From the NCBI RefSeq assembly GCF_019061125.1, contig NZ_JAHQYI010000001.1:1860001-1924000 (forward strand): a stretch of DNA of 64,000 nucleotides, given 5' to 3'. Positions 21,099 through 31,178 of this stretch are shown here, in pieces. The first letter of the stretch is position 1. Every line of letters begins with the position of its first letter. The notes below the pieces were generated by a model. That model made no database searches, was not told the origin of the DNA, and saw only the letters and a program-made list of their open reading frames with translations. Source of the DNA: Microbacterium sp. NC79. GTDB taxonomy: Bacteria; Actinomycetota; Actinomycetes; Actinomycetales; Microbacteriaceae. Position numbers and translations under genes: made by a program.

Positions 21099-21157
21099 AC
21101 CAGATGCGGCGGAACCTCGCCGCCGTCGAGCGCGACACCAGATGCGGCGGAACCTCG
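21099..21157. repeat. Two 21-bp direct repeats, 38 bp apart
   Basis: The identical unit (starts ACCAGATGCGG, ends AACCTCG) occurs at 21099-21119 and 21137-21157, in the gap between the convergent amidase and zinc-ribbon genes. The first is preceded by TGGTTCCG at 21075. No hairpin terminator is evident in this gap. Confidence 0.75.
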
Positions 21158-21159
21158 AG

Positions 21160-21465
21160 CTAGGGGGCGTCGAGGGGTGCGCGGAGGGAGTGCTCGCAGA
21201 GGGGGCAGTACGTCACTTCAGCGGGCAAAACCAGACCAAAGCGGAAGCTGATCGGCAGGGGTTTGCCGCACGATGGGCATTTCCACATGCGGGAAACGAT
21301 CGCGCCAGACCACGCCGGAAAAGCAAGCACAATGGCGACCAGCACCATCATCACGATGACGAGCGAATACCAGCGCAAGCTGTAGCCCACGATCGACAAA
21401 GCCAGTGCGATGAGGCACATGACGGGCACGCGCACCACGGCGCGCATCACGTCTTCGTACCTCAC
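21160..21465 (-). CDS. Small membrane protein with zinc-ribbon (hypothetical)
   Basis: I do not recognise a named family. The 101-residue protein has two closely spaced hydrophobic segments (about residues 13-30 and 33-58) followed by a zinc-ribbon: CPSCGK at about residues 63-68 and CPLCE near residue 87. That layout suggests a membrane-anchored zinc-binding protein with the ribbon on the cytoplasmic side. It follows prfA by 11 bp on the same strand and so is likely the last gene of the rho-prfA transcript, in the place where prmC normally sits. Role unknown. Confidence 0.7.
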   Translation of the reverse strand: MRYEDVMRAVVRVPVMCLIALALSIVGYSLRWYSLVIVMMVLVAIVLAFPAWSGAIVSRMWKCPSCGKPLPISFRFGLVLPAEVTYCPLCEHSLRAPLDAP

Positions 21466-21476
21466 CGCACCCTCAC

Positions 21477-22556
21477 TTAGTCGTTGTCGCCGATAGCGGC
21501 GAGGCGCTCCTCTTCATCGGCCGAAATACACGACTCGATGATCGGTTCGATCGCGCCGTCCAACACCTGATCCAGGTTGTACGCCTTGTATCCGGTGCGG
21601 TGATCCGCGATGCGGTTCTCCGGGAAGTTATACGTGCGGATGCGCTCGGAACGGTCCATGCCACGAATCTGCGATTTGCGGACGTCAGACGCCGCCGCCG
21701 CAAGTTCTTCCTGCTGACGTGCGAGCAAGCGGGCACGAAGCACACGCATACCGGCTTCACGGTTCTGCAGCTGGCTCTTCTCGTTCTGCATCGACACCAC
21801 AATTCCGGTGGGAACGTGCGTGATTCGAACGGCCGAGTCGGTCGTGTTCACCGACTGACCACCGGGGCCAGACGAACGGTACACGTCGATCTTCAGATCA
21901 TTCTGGTCGATGTGAATCTCTTCGGGCTCGTCAACCTCAGGGAACACCAGCACACCCGTCGTCGACGTGTGGATGCGGCCCTGCGACTCGGTCGCAGGCA
22001 CACGCTGCACGCGGTGCACGCCACCCTCGTACTTGAGGTGCGCCCACACGCCCTGCGAAGGGTCAGTGGAGTTGCCCTTGATCGCGATCTGAACGTCCTT
22101 GTAGCCGCCTAGGTCGCTTTCGTTGTGCTCAAGTAGCTCGGTCTTCCAGCCGCGGTGTGCCGCATACTGCGAATACATGCGCAGCAGATCGGCGGCGAAC
22201 AGGGCGCTTTCGGCGCCACCTTCACCAGCCTTGATCTCCATGATCACGTCGCGCGCATCATCCGGGTCGCGCGGGATCAGCAGTCGGCGCAGTTTTTCCT
22301 GCGCCTGAGCCAGCCCCTCTTCCAGCGACGGAAGCTCTTCGGCAAATGCCTCGTCTTCCTTCGCCAGCTCGCGCGCGGCTTCCAGATCGTCACCGGCTGC
22401 GTTCCATGCGTCGTACGCGTGCACGATCTTGTTCAGCTCGGCATAGCGACGGTTGACGCGCTTAGCGCGCGCAGCATCGGCGTGAACTTCAGGGTCAGAC
22501 AGTTCCTTCTCGACAAGCTTGTGCTCGTCGAGAAGGGCCTGAACAGACTCGAACAT
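21477..22556 (-). CDS. prfA: Peptide chain release factor 1
   Basis: The 359-residue class I release factor recognises UAA and UAG and triggers peptide hydrolysis. The catalytic GGQ motif is in [20 protein letters not shown]; the codon-reading loop region and the [20 protein letters not shown] block are as expected for RF1. The glutamine in GGQ is the target of PrmC. The ATG overlaps the rho stop codon (TAATG), showing [13 protein letters not shown] coupling. The short zinc-ribbon gene follows. Confidence 0.97.
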   Translation of the reverse strand: MFESVQALLDEHKLVEKELSDPEVHADAARAKRVNRRYAELNKIVHAYDAWNAAGDDLEAARELAKEDEAFAEELPSLEEGLAQAQEKLRRLLIPRDPDDARDVIMEIKAGEGGAESALFAADLLRMYSQYAAHRGWKTELLEHNESDLGGYKDVQIAIKGNSTDPSQGVWAHLKYEGGVHRVQRVPATESQGRIHTSTTGVLVFPEVDEPEEIHIDQNDLKIDVYRSSGPGGQSVNTTDSAVRITHVPTGIVVSMQNEKSQLQNREAGMRVLRARLLARQQEELAAAASDVRKSQIRGMDRSERIRTYNFPENRIADHRTGYKAYNLDQVLDGAIEPIIESCISADEEERLAAIGDND

Positions 22557-24643
22557 TAGCGAATGTTGTTCTCGTGAGCGTGCGATGCGCCGCCAGCCGG
22601 AGCCGGCATCGACTTCTGCATCTGCACCAAAAACTCAACGTTTGACTGAGTGTCGCTGAGCTTGCCGAGCACGACCTCGAGGGCCTGCTGCGTGTCGAGA
22701 CCCGCAAGGGCGCGACGCAGCTTCCACGTGATCTTGACCTCGTCGGGCGAGAGCAGCATTTCTTCACGGCGGGTGGACGACGCGTTGACGTCGACGGCCG
22801 GGAAGATGCGCTTGTCAGCAAGCTGACGGCTCAAGCGCAGCTCAGAGTTGCCCGTGCCCTTGAACTCTTCGAAGATGACCTCGTCCATCTTGGAACCAGT
22901 CTCCACGAGCGCGGTCGCAAGAATCGTCAGCGAGCCACCGTTTTCGATGTTGCGTGCAGCACCGAAGAAGCGCTTCGGCGGGTACAGCGCCGAAGCGTCA
23001 ACGCCACCAGAAAGCACGCGACCCGAGGTGGGAGCAGCCAGGTTGTATGCACGACCAAGGCGCGTAATCGAGTCGAGCAGCACGACGACGTCGCGGCCGA
23101 GCTCAACGAGACGCTTCGCGCGCTCAATGGCAAGCTCAGCAACCGTGGTGTGGTCTTCAGCCGGACGGTCAAAGGTCGAGGCGATGACCTCACCCTTCAC
23201 CGTGCGCTGCATGTCGGTGACCTCTTCGGGGCGCTCATCTACGAGCACGACCATGAGGTGAACCTCGGGGTTGTTCGTGGCAATCGCGTTCGCAATCTGC
23301 TGCAGCACGATCGTCTTACCGGCCTTCGGCGGCGCAACGATCAGGCCACGCTGGCCCTTTCCGATGGGAGCAACGAGGTCGATAATGCGCTGCGTGAGCT
23401 TCTCCGCACCCGTCTCCAGGCGCAGGCGCTCCTGCGGGTACAGCGGCGTCAGCTTGCCGAACTCCACGCGGTTGGCTGCGTCTTCGACCGAAAGGCCGTT
23501 GATCGAGTCAACCTTGACCAGCGCGTTGTACTTCTGACGTCCGGACTGCTCGCCCTCGCGCGGCTGCTTGATCGCACCGACGATGGCGTCACCCTTGCGC
23601 AGGTTGTACTTCTTTACCTGACCGAGCGAAACATAAACGTCGCTCGTGCCTGGCAGGTAACCCGACGTACGCACGAACGCGTAGTTGTCGAGAACGTCAA
23701 GCACACCGGCGATCGGAATCAGAACGTCGTCTTCGCCGATCTCGGGCTCGAACTCGTCGTTCTGCGTGTTCGTGCGGCGCTTGTTGCGCTGACGGTTGCG
23801 GTTTGAGCCGCCCTCGTCGTCCTGGTGGTTGTTGCTGTTGTTGCGGTCGTTGCCGCCGTTGGTCTGGCCGCTGTTGTTCTGAGCGCCGTTGTTCTGGGAA
23901 CCGTTGTTGTTGGTTCCGGAACCATTGCTTCCGCCGTCACGCTCGTTGCGGTTGCGATTGCGGTTGCGGCTACGGCTGCGGCTGCGGTTGCCTTCGGAGT
24001 CGCTGCCATCAGTCGATGCGTGCTCTCCGTCAGTGGCAGTCGTCTCCGCACTCGACTCAGCGGGAGCATCGGCCGATGTGTCCGCCGATGCCTGTGCCGT
24101 CTCGGCCGCTTTGTCAGCGGGAGCTTCGGAGGTCTCGGCAGCGACCGGCTTCTTGCGTGAACGCGTCGGGCGCTTCACCGGTGCGGCTTCTTCGGTTGCG
24201 GCACCATCCGTCGCGGCTTCCGTTGCGGGAGCAGCAGGAGCGTCGGTCGTAGCGGCAGCAGCGGCAGCAGCCGACGCCTTCGTTGCGCGCTTCACCGGAG
24301 CTGCAGGAGCATCCGTTGCGTCGGCCGAAGCCTCCGCTACCGGAGCGTCAGCGGCCGGGGCCTCAGCATCTACGGTTGCCTTGGCGGCCGTCTTACGCAC
24401 GGGACGCTTGCGCGGTGCCTTGGCCGGAGCCTCGCCCGATGCGTCCGATGCGGCAGGCGCAGCAGCCGTAGCCTCAGCCGCGGGGGCCGACGCCACGTCA
24501 GCGGCCGGTGCCTCTGCCGTTGCCTCTGTGGTCTTTACCGTGGCGGTTGATGCACGCCGCGGTGCACGCTTCTTCACGGGTGCAGCTTCTGCTGCCACCT
24601 GCGGAGCCGCAGGTGTGGTTTCGATCTCGGAGTTTGACTCCAC
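22556..24643 (-). CDS. rho: Transcription termination factor Rho with long disordered N-terminus
   Basis: The 695-residue hexameric RNA-dependent ATPase terminates transcription. Its C-terminal two-thirds are canonical: RNA-binding domain with [14 protein letters not shown] and the [11 protein letters not shown] linker, then the P-loop [16 protein letters not shown], and the [17 protein letters not shown] and [16 protein letters not shown] blocks. The first ~205 residues are Ala/Pro/Thr/Glu-rich with at least four Lys/Arg clusters ([32 protein letters not shown]), and residues ~210-290 are Asn/Arg/Gly/Ser-rich. Such inserts occur in actinobacterial Rho proteins and can promote RNA binding and condensation. 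The start is a GTG after AGAGGAG. Its stop overlaps the prfA start. Confidence 0.97.
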   Translation of the reverse strand: MESNSEIETTPAAPQVAAEAAPVKKRAPRRASTATVKTTEATAEAPAADVASAPAAEATAAAPAASDASGEAPAKAPRKRPVRKTAAKATVDAEAPAADAPVAEASADATDAPAAPVKRATKASAAAAAAATTDAPAAPATEAATDGAATEEAAPVKRPTRSRKKPVAAETSEAPADKAAETAQASADTSADAPAESSAETTATDGEHASTDGSDSEGNRSRSRSRNRNRNRNERDGGSNGSGTNNNGSQNNGAQNNSGQTNGGNDRNNSNNHQDDEGGSNRNRQRNKRRTNTQNDEFEPEIGEDDVLIPIAGVLDVLDNYAFVRTSGYLPGTSDVYVSLGQVKKYNLRKGDAIVGAIKQPREGEQSGRQKYNALVKVDSINGLSVEDAANRVEFGKLTPLYPQERLRLETGAEKLTQRIIDLVAPIGKGQRGLIVAPPKAGKTIVLQQIANAIATNNPEVHLMVVLVDERPEEVTDMQRTVKGEVIASTFDRPAEDHTTVAELAIERAKRLVELGRDVVVLLDSITRLGRAYNLAAPTSGRVLSGGVDASALYPPKRFFGAARNIENGGSLTILATALVETGSKMDEVIFEEFKGTGNSELRLSRQLADKRIFPAVDVNASSTRREEMLLSPDEVKITWKLRRALAGLDTQQALEVVLGKLSDTQSNVEFLVQMQKSMPAPAGGASHAHENNIR

Positions 24644-24757
24644 GAGTTCTCCTCTAATTGGGATTAGCTTTCATCTGCCTACAGCCTTCTCGACACACGA
24701 CGAAGTCTGGTGTTCCAGGGGTAGTGCAGAGGTTCGCAGATTGCGATGGGGGTCAGA

Positions 24758-25693
24758 TCACGCAGTGAGCGCGGAATCCCCCGTTACGTCCCTCACTGTA
24801 CCACCTTTAAAATCGACGGCGAGCATGAGTGGCTCCCATGTCGCGCCAGAAACGTTGTTTGCGATTTCCGCTGCGGCCTGACGTTTACCAGGGCCGTCTG
24901 CCAAAACCAGCACCGAGGGGCCCGCCCCCGACACCACCGCCGCATACCCTTCAGCACGCAGCGCCTGCACCAGCGCGATCGTCGGCAACATTGCCTGCGC
25001 GCGGTAGTCCTGGTGCAGCCTGTCTTCGGTCGCTGCCAACAACAGCTCAGGTGATTGCGTCAGTGCCGCAATCAGTAGCGCCGAACGCGACACGTTAAAG
25101 ACGGCATCTTCACGCGGCACCGAGTCGGGCTGCAGGCTACGAGCCAGCTTCGTCGACATGGTGTAGTCAGGCACGAATACCAGTGGCGAGACACCGCGGT
25201 GCACGAGCAGCTTCTTGTGCATCGGACCGTCTGGCGTTGTCCAGGCGATCGTCAGACCACCAAACAGCGCAGGCGCCACGTTGTCTGGGTGGCCTTCCAT
25301 CTCCGTGGCGATACGCAACAGGTCTTCGTCGCTGAAGGCGATGTCGCCTTCGAGAAGCCCCTTGGCTGCCAAAATGCCTGCGACAACTGCGGCACCAGAT
25401 GACCCCATACCGCGACCGTGCGGAATGACGTTGTGCGCGGTGAGTTTCAGGCCAGGCATCGTGCGCCCGACGGACTCATACGTGTACGCGATGGCACGCA
25501 CGACGAGGTGCGATGCATCGCGCGGAACATCGTCGGCACCGGAACCAGTCACGTCGATTTCGAGAACGCCCGCGGGCGCCGCCTCAACCGTGAGCTCGTC
25601 GTACACGCTCAGCGCGAGGCCGAGGGTGTCAAAGCCCGGACCCAGGTTGGCGCTCGTCGCGGGTACCCGCACAGCAACGGTGCGTCCGATCAC
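24758..25693 (-). CDS. thrB: Homoserine kinase
   Basis: The 311-residue GHMP-family kinase phosphorylates homoserine, feeding threonine synthesis. The VPATSANLGPGFDTLGLA N-terminus and the ATP-binding PHGRGMGSSGAAVVAG loop are diagnostic, as is the SGAGPSVLVL C-terminal block. The start is taken as GTG 25693, two bases after the hom stop codon and preceded by GAAGGAG; the longer frame up to 25762 would lie within hom. The usual order hom-thrC-thrB is altered: thrC is not present between them. A separate rho promoter region (114 bp) follows. Confidence 0.94.
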   Translation of the reverse strand: MIGRTVAVRVPATSANLGPGFDTLGLALSVYDELTVEAAPAGVLEIDVTGSGADDVPRDASHLVVRAIAYTYESVGRTMPGLKLTAHNVIPHGRGMGSSGAAVVAGILAAKGLLEGDIAFSDEDLLRIATEMEGHPDNVAPALFGGLTIAWTTPDGPMHKKLLVHRGVSPLVFVPDYTMSTKLARSLQPDSVPREDAVFNVSRSALLIAALTQSPELLLAATEDRLHQDYRAQAMLPTIALVQALRAEGYAAVVSGAGPSVLVLADGPGKRQAAAEIANNVSGATWEPLMLAVDFKGGTVRDVTGDSALTA

Positions 25694-25694
25694 G

Positions 25695-27002
25695 TCAGTC
25701 TCCTTCAACGCGTAGCACCGAGACCACGCGACGAACCACAGCGCTGGCAGCCAACGCTTCAACGGTGCTGCTCAAGTGCGACTCCTGCGCCGTGTGCGTG
25801 CCGATCACCAGGCGTGCGGTTCCGCCACCCGGCTCAACCGACTGCTCAACTGTGGCAACCGAGACGCCGCCATCGCTCAGGATGCTCGCGACGGTCGCGA
25901 GAACGCCCGCTTCGTCAGTGACTTCGAGCGTGACCTGGTAGCGCGTGGTGACGCGGCCGATCGGAACAATGGGCAGGTTGGCGCGGGTCGACTCACCGAC
26001 GCCGACACCGCCAGCAACGTGGCGGCGGGCGGCCGAAACAACGTCACCGAGCACAGCCGATGCGGTCTGCACGCCACCGGCGCCTGCGCCGTAGAACATC
26101 AACGATCCAGCGGCCTCCGCCTCAACGAAAACAGCGTTGTTGGCGCCGTGCACGCTGGCGAGCGGGTGCGAGCGATGAATCAGCGCCGGGTACACGCGCA
26201 CCGAAATCGATTCGCCTTCGTCGTCAGTACCGGCAAGGCGCTCGCATACCGCGAGAAGCTTGATGACCATGTTGGCCTTGCGCGCCGACTCAATCATGGC
26301 GGCGTCAATCGACGTGATGCCCTCGCGGTGCACAGCTTCAAGCGGCACCGTCGTGTGAAACGCCAGGCTTGCGAGGATCGCCGCCTTTTGCGCGGCGTCG
26401 TACGCCTCAATGTCGGCGGTCGGGTCGGCTTCTGCGTAGCCCAACTCCTGCGCCTGCTTCAGCACGTCGCCGAAGTCGGCACCCTCGGTGTCCATCCGGT
26501 CAAGGATGTAGTTCGTGGTGCCGTTGACGATGCCCATGATGCGGTTGACGCGGTCCCCGGCAAGCGAGTCACGCAGCGGGCGAATGATCGGAATTGCGCC
26601 AGCGGCAGCCGCCTCGTAGTACACCGATGCGCCGACCTGATCGGCAGCGTCGAAAATCTCCGAGCCGTGGGTGGCCAGCAGCGCCTTGTTTGCGGTGACG
26701 ATGTCAGCACCGGAGTTGATGGCCTGAAGAATGTTGCTGCGGGCAGGCTCGATGCCACCCATCAGCTCGATCACAATGTCGGCACCAAGAATCAGTGACT
26801 CGGCGTCGGTCGTGAACAGTTCCTGCGGCAGCTCCACATCGCGTGGTGCGGTGGTGTCACGAACGGCGATACCCACCAGTTCGAGGTCTGCTCCGGCACG
26901 GTCTGCGAGCTCAGCGCGGTGCTTGAGCAGGAGTCCGGCGACCTGTGACCCTACGGCTCCAGCACCGAGCAGGGCAACACGCAATCGTCGGTAGTCGATC
27001 AT
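25695..27002 (-). CDS. hom: Homoserine dehydrogenase
   Basis: The 435-residue enzyme reduces aspartate semialdehyde to homoserine with NAD(P)H. It has an N-terminal Rossmann fold (RVALLGAGAVGSQVAGLL), the catalytic domain with GIVNGTTNYILDRM and ELGYAEADPTADIE, and a C-terminal ACT domain (about residues 355-435, starting YQVTLEVTDEAGVLA) that usually mediates feedback control by threonine. The ATG overlaps the lysA stop (ATGA). It is the branch-point enzyme for methionine and threonine; metX and metZ elsewhere in the window use its product. Confidence 0.96.
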   Translation of the reverse strand: MIDYRRLRVALLGAGAVGSQVAGLLLKHRAELADRAGADLELVGIAVRDTTAPRDVELPQELFTTDAESLILGADIVIELMGGIEPARSNILQAINSGADIVTANKALLATHGSEIFDAADQVGASVYYEAAAAGAIPIIRPLRDSLAGDRVNRIMGIVNGTTNYILDRMDTEGADFGDVLKQAQELGYAEADPTADIEAYDAAQKAAILASLAFHTTVPLEAVHREGITSIDAAMIESARKANMVIKLLAVCERLAGTDDEGESISVRVYPALIHRSHPLASVHGANNAVFVEAEAAGSLMFYGAGAGGVQTASAVLGDVVSAARRHVAGGVGVGESTRANLPIVPIGRVTTRYQVTLEVTDEAGVLATVASILSDGGVSVATVEQSVEPGGGTARLVIGTHTAQESHLSSTVEALAASAVVRRVVSVLRVEGD

Positions 27003-28414
27003 GCTTCTCCTTCATCTGCGCCAGCGTCACGCGCCAGCAGATCATCAATCGTTTCGCCGCGCACCAAGATTCGGGATTCGCCATCGCGCACGGCGACGAC
27101 GGGCGGGCGGGGAACGTGGTTGTAGTTACTTGCCAGCGCCGCGCAGTATGCGCCGGTTGCTGGCACCGCGACGACGTCACCGCGCGTCGCGTCAGCTGGC
27201 AGGTACTCGTGGTCGACAACGATGTCGCCAGATTCGCAGTGCATGCCGACAACGCGAGAGAGCTGCGGGGCGGAACCAGAGGTGCGGTTGGCAAGGCGGG
27301 CCGAGTACTGCGCGCCGTACAGCGCGGTACGTGCGTTGTCGCTCATGCCGCCGTCGACGCTGATGTAGCGGCGCACCTTTTCGCCCTCAGGGGTGTCAAC
27401 GGTGACTTCTTTTGTGGTTCCGACGCGGTACAGGGTGACGCCAGCTGTTCCGACGATGCTGCGACCCGGTTCAAACGACAGGTGCGGAATGGCGATGCCG
27501 CGGGTAGCGCACTCATCGGCAACAGCGTCGACGATGTCGCGTGCCAGGTCGGCGATCGGGGCCGGGTCATCGATAGAGGTGTAGGCGATGCCAAAGCCGC
27601 CGCCAAGGTTTAGCTGGGGGATCTCTCCCCCGGCCAGCAGATCGGCGTGAGCTGCCACAACGCGGCGCGCAGACTCGCGGAATCCGCTGGCTCCGAAGAT
27701 CTGCGAACCGATGTGGCAGTGCAGGCCCCGGAACTCGAGCGACGCGTGAGCGCGGATCGCGGCGACCACGGCGGGCGCGTCAGCCAGCGTGATGCCAAAC
27801 TTTTGGTCTTCGTGAGCGGTTGCCAAAAAGTCGTGGGTCTCCGCGTGCACACCGCTGTTGACTCGTACGAGCACGCGCTGGCGGGTCCCGGCTGCCGCGG
27901 CTGCTTCGGCAACGCGGTCAACCTCTTCGCGGGAGTCGATGATGATGGTTCCGACGCCGACAGTCACCGCACGGGCGATTTCAGCATCGGACTTGTTGTT
28001 GCCGTGAAAGCCGAGGCGAGCGGGCGGGGCACCTGCCGCGAGCGCGACGGCGAGTTCGCCACCGGAGCAGACGTCGACGTTGAGTCCGGCCTCGAGCATC
28101 CACCGAGCGATGTGCGTCGAGAGGAACGCCTTGCCCGCGTAGTACACCGTGACGTCAGCGTTGTGTGCGGCGGCCGCCGTCTGGAACGCGGCTACTGTCT
28201 CGGCTGCGCGGTCACGCACCTCAGCTTCGTCGAGAACGAGCACCGGGGTTCCATGCTTCGCGACGAGCTCCGTTGCGGTCGCGCCGCCCACGGTGATGTC
28301 ACCGGATTCGCTGCGCTTCGTGCGGCGGGGCCAGACCTGTGCAGGCAACTCGTTGACATCGGCGGGCACAGCCAGCCAGTCAGGGGCAAAGGTCGCGGGC
28401 ATAGCGGATGACAC
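26999..28414 (-). CDS. lysA: Diaminopimelate decarboxylase
   Basis: The 471-residue fold-type III PLP enzyme decarboxylates meso-diaminopimelate to lysine, the last step of the pathway. The PLP lysine is in VYYAGKAFLS, the glycine-rich cofactor loop in LNLGGGFGIAYT, and the active-site cysteine motif in GMHCESGD. The N-terminal ~35 residues are variable. The start is GTG 28414, with an internal ATG at 28402 as alternative. It is followed by hom with a 4-bp overlap. A TAGACT -10-like element about 60 bp upstream suggests transcription starting after the argS terminator. Confidence 0.95.
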   Translation of the reverse strand: MSSAMPATFAPDWLAVPADVNELPAQVWPRRTKRSESGDITVGGATATELVAKHGTPVLVLDEAEVRDRAAETVAAFQTAAAAHNADVTVYYAGKAFLSTHIARWMLEAGLNVDVCSGGELAVALAAGAPPARLGFHGNNKSDAEIARAVTVGVGTIIIDSREEVDRVAEAAAAAGTRQRVLVRVNSGVHAETHDFLATAHEDQKFGITLADAPAVVAAIRAHASLEFRGLHCHIGSQIFGASGFRESARRVVAAHADLLAGGEIPQLNLGGGFGIAYTSIDDPAPIADLARDIVDAVADECATRGIAIPHLSFEPGRSIVGTAGVTLYRVGTTKEVTVDTPEGEKVRRYISVDGGMSDNARTALYGAQYSARLANRTSGSAPQLSRVVGMHCESGDIVVDHEYLPADATRGDVVAVPATGAYCAALASNYNHVPRPPVVAVRDGESRILVRGETIDDLLARDAGADEGEA

Positions 28415-28547
28415 GGGCTACCAATCGTGGGAGGGGCCGATGCGGAGTGTGCACTCACGCGCAGGTGAAGCAAGTCTAGGACAGATGAGATACCGGCTTG
28501 AATCGCATGACGCGTACCGACTCGGTGAGCGGAACACGGTGGGGACG

Positions 28548-28582
28548 ACGAAGGGGCCAGACGACTCGCCTGGCCCCTTCGT
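28548..28582 (-). terminator. Intrinsic terminator of argS
   Basis: A 13-bp perfect stem (ACGAAGGGGCCAG with CTGGCCCCTTCGT) with a 9-nt loop begins 10 bp after the argS stop codon. The T-run is weak, but the stem is very stable. The remaining spacer to lysA (28415-28547) carries only the putative lysA promoter. Confidence 0.75.
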
Positions 28583-28591
28583 GAGATTCAG

Positions 28592-30256
28592 TTACATGCG
28601 CTCTGGCGCGCTGACTCCGAGGAGGGTCAGACCGTTGCGCAGCACCTGGCCTGCGGCGTCATTCAGCCACAGGCGGGTGTGGTGCACCGGCTCGATGGGG
28701 TCATCGCCCTGCGGCGTGACACGGCAGTTGTCGTACCAGCGGTGGTAGAGACCGGCAACCTCTTCGAGGTAGCGGGCAACGCGGTGCGGTTCGCGGGATT
28801 CTGCGGCGTACGAAACCACCCGCGGGAACTCCTGCAGTGCGCCGAGGAGGGCAGCTTCCGTCTCGTGCGTGAGCGTCTCGGGTGCGAAGACGGAACGGTC
28901 AACGCCGGAGTCTGCGGCGTTGCGAGCCACGTTGTGCGTGCGGGCGTGGGCGTACTGCACGTAGAACACCGGGTTGTCGTTGGTGCGCTTCTGCAGCTGA
29001 TCGAGGTCAATGTCGAGGTTCGAGTCGGTGCTGGAGCGCACGAGCGCGTAGCGGGCAGCGTCAACGCCAACAATTTCCACGAGGTCTTCGAGAGTGACGA
29101 CGGTGCCTGCACGCTTCGACATGCGAACGGCTTCACCGTCACGCACCAGGTTGACCATCTGACCAATGAGGATCTGGTGGTTGACGTAGGGCTCATCGCC
29201 GAACGCTGCGGTCATCGCCATCAGGCGCTGCACGTAGCCGTGGTGGTCGGCACCGAGCATGATGATGCACCGGTTAAAGCCACGCTCGCGCTTGTTCAGG
29301 TAGTAGGCGATGTCACCCGAAATGTAGGCGGGGTTGCCGTCGCTCTTAATGACGACGCGGTCTTTATCGTCACCGAAGTCGGTGGAACGCAGCCACAGCG
29401 CGCCATCCTGCTCGAACATGTGACCGGCATCCTTGAGGCGCTGGATCGCGCGCTCGACGGCACCGGTTTCGTGCAGTTCGTTTTCGTGGAAGTACACGTC
29501 GAAGTCGACGCCGAACTCGTGCAGTGAGGTCTTAATGTCGGTGAACATCAGCTCGACGCCCTCGTGGCGGAAGGCTTCCTGAAGGTCCTCGGGACTCAGC
29601 GTCGACAGGTCGCCAGTGTAGCCAGCGACAACGCGGTCTTTGATGTCAGAAATGTACTCCCCGCCATAGCCGTCTTCCGGCGTCGGCTCGCCGAGGTAGC
29701 TGGCGACAAGTGAGCGCGCGAAGCGGTCGATCTGCGCACCGTGGTCGTTGAAGTAGTACTCCCGCGTCACTTGTGCACCGCTGGCCTGCAGCAGACGGGC
29801 GAGCGAGTCACCGACGGCTGCCCAACGCGTGCCACCGAGGTGAATCGGGCCGGTCGGGTTTGCCGACACGAACTCGAGGTTGATGTTCTCACCAACGCGC
29901 GAGTCATTGGTTCCGAAGGCCGCACCGGCGGTCACAATCGTGTGCGCCAGCTGGCCGGCGGTGGCAGCGTCCAAACGCAGGTTAATGAAGCCGGGGCCAG
30001 CCACATCAACGGAAGCGATGCCGTCAAGCTTCACAGCCTCATCGGCGATGCCCTGCGCCAGCTCGCGCGGGTTCATGCCGACGCGCTTGGCAAGCTTCAT
30101 GGCGATGTTGGTCGACCAGTCACCGTGGTCACGGTTCTTCGGACGCTCCAGAATGATGTCATCCGGGGTCAACAGCAGGTCTTCACCGCCCGGTCGCTGA
30201 CGCACGATCGGGGCGACGACGGCGAGAAGGGCGGAGGAAAGATCTGCAGGGCTCAT
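28592..30256 (-). CDS. argS: Arginyl-tRNA synthetase
   Basis: The 554-residue class I synthetase charges tRNA-Arg. The HIGH motif appears as HLGG in [15 protein letters not shown] and the KMSKS motif as [10 protein letters not shown]. The N-terminal additional domain (Add-1) that binds the D-loop is present (about residues 1-95), and the C-terminal anticodon-binding domain ends ALLGV-type sequence [15 protein letters not shown] 30256 follows a TAGAAT box by nine bases, suggesting a very short leader. tRNA-Arg(CCG), one of its substrates, lies 4 kb away. Confidence 0.97.
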   Translation of the reverse strand: MSPADLSSALLAVVAPIVRQRPGGEDLLLTPDDIILERPKNRDHGDWSTNIAMKLAKRVGMNPRELAQGIADEAVKLDGIASVDVAGPGFINLRLDAATAGQLAHTIVTAGAAFGTNDSRVGENINLEFVSANPTGPIHLGGTRWAAVGDSLARLLQASGAQVTREYYFNDHGAQIDRFARSLVASYLGEPTPEDGYGGEYISDIKDRVVAGYTGDLSTLSPEDLQEAFRHEGVELMFTDIKTSLHEFGVDFDVYFHENELHETGAVERAIQRLKDAGHMFEQDGALWLRSTDFGDDKDRVVIKSDGNPAYISGDIAYYLNKRERGFNRCIIMLGADHHGYVQRLMAMTAAFGDEPYVNHQILIGQMVNLVRDGEAVRMSKRAGTVVTLEDLVEIVGVDAARYALVRSSTDSNLDIDLDQLQKRTNDNPVFYVQYAHARTHNVARNAADSGVDRSVFAPETLTHETEAALLGALQEFPRVVSYAAESREPHRVARYLEEVAGLYHRWYDNCRVTPQGDDPIEPVHHTRLWLNDAAGQVLRNGLTLLGVSAPERM

Positions 30257-30308
30257 AGTCTTTCCATTCTAAGCCGTCGCTACCTGCGGCCGACGCCCTG
30301 GTTCCGCG

Positions 30309-31127
30309 TCAACAGATCCGTGCCAGTTGCGTGCGGTCGTACGCGTGCGGCGAGGGATCGATGCGCTCGTCGCCGGACTGCAGCCAGGCGTCAATACGCA
30401 TGCGCTTGAGACGGGCGGAACCACCATGGAACGTCAGAAAGGCGCAGTCTGCTGCGTCACGCCCAGAGGCGATGCGCACGAGGTGCGTCGGGTCAGCGAG
30501 CCCTGTTGTGTCAACAACGTGCCATGCCCCCTCGACGAAAGCTTCGGTGACCGCGTGGAAATCCATCGGCACGAGGCCGGGCGCATAGCACGCGACATAG
30601 CGGGCGGGCACGTCCATCGCCCGCAGCAACGCGATCGTGAGGTGGGAGAAGTCGCGGCACACGCCGTGCGCGGTGTTAAGTGTCGTCACAGCCGAGTCGG
30701 TGGGCGTGGTGTTTGCTGGCGAGTAGGTCAGCGTCGTATTGACGTATTCGGCGACGGCATGCAGCAGAGCGGAACCAGTGAGCCCGGTGAAGAGGGAGCG
30801 CGCGTGACGAAACAGCACGTCAGATTCGGCGTACCGGCTCGGGCGCTGATACTGCATGAGCCCGATCTCGGTGAACGGCTCTGGCGCGGCAGGATAGCCG
30901 ACTGTTGCTTCGTACTCGATATCGAGCAGGCCGCCGGGTGCCACAACACGGTGCAAACGACCACCGTCGACGTTGATAAGTTCGCGAACTGGCACGGCTT
31001 CGCCCGCCATCGTGAACGTCAAAGACTCGCTCTCAATGCGATGCGAGGGGTGCACAGCGATCGAGAAAATCATGTCGACGTTGGGGCCGACCTCCTGCAC
31101 CATCGAGCACCGTACCAAGCGAGTCAC
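30309..31127 (-). CDS. Transglutaminase-like cysteine protease family protein
   Basis: The 272-residue protein has the transglutaminase-core fold. The catalytic triad is visible: Cys in AHGVCRDFSHL (about residue 160), His in DFHAVTEAFVEG (about residue 192), and Asp in WHVVDTTGLA. An N-terminal ~100-residue domain precedes it, as in the bacterial DUF-TGc proteins of the SCP1.201/Bact_transglu type. These act as peptidases or ligases; the real substrate is unknown. There is no signal peptide, so it is likely cytoplasmic. The start is GTG 31127 preceded by AAAGGA. Confidence 0.82.
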   Translation of the reverse strand: MTRLVRCSMVQEVGPNVDMIFSIAVHPSHRIESESLTFTMAGEAVPVRELINVDGGRLHRVVAPGGLLDIEYEATVGYPAAPEPFTEIGLMQYQRPSRYAESDVLFRHARSLFTGLTGSALLHAVAEYVNTTLTYSPANTTPTDSAVTTLNTAHGVCRDFSHLTIALLRAMDVPARYVACYAPGLVPMDFHAVTEAFVEGAWHVVDTTGLADPTHLVRIASGRDAADCAFLTFHGGSARLKRMRIDAWLQSGDERIDPSPHAYDRTQLARIC

Positions 31128-31178
31128 CGCACGATCCTTTCACACTCTTTTGTGGTTCCGGTGCGCGATGATGTGTCG

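Noticed and set aside
23889..24881. 330-residue Ala/Ser-rich frame opposite rho
   Set aside because: It is the complement of the Ala/Pro-rich low-complexity part of rho, not an independent gene.
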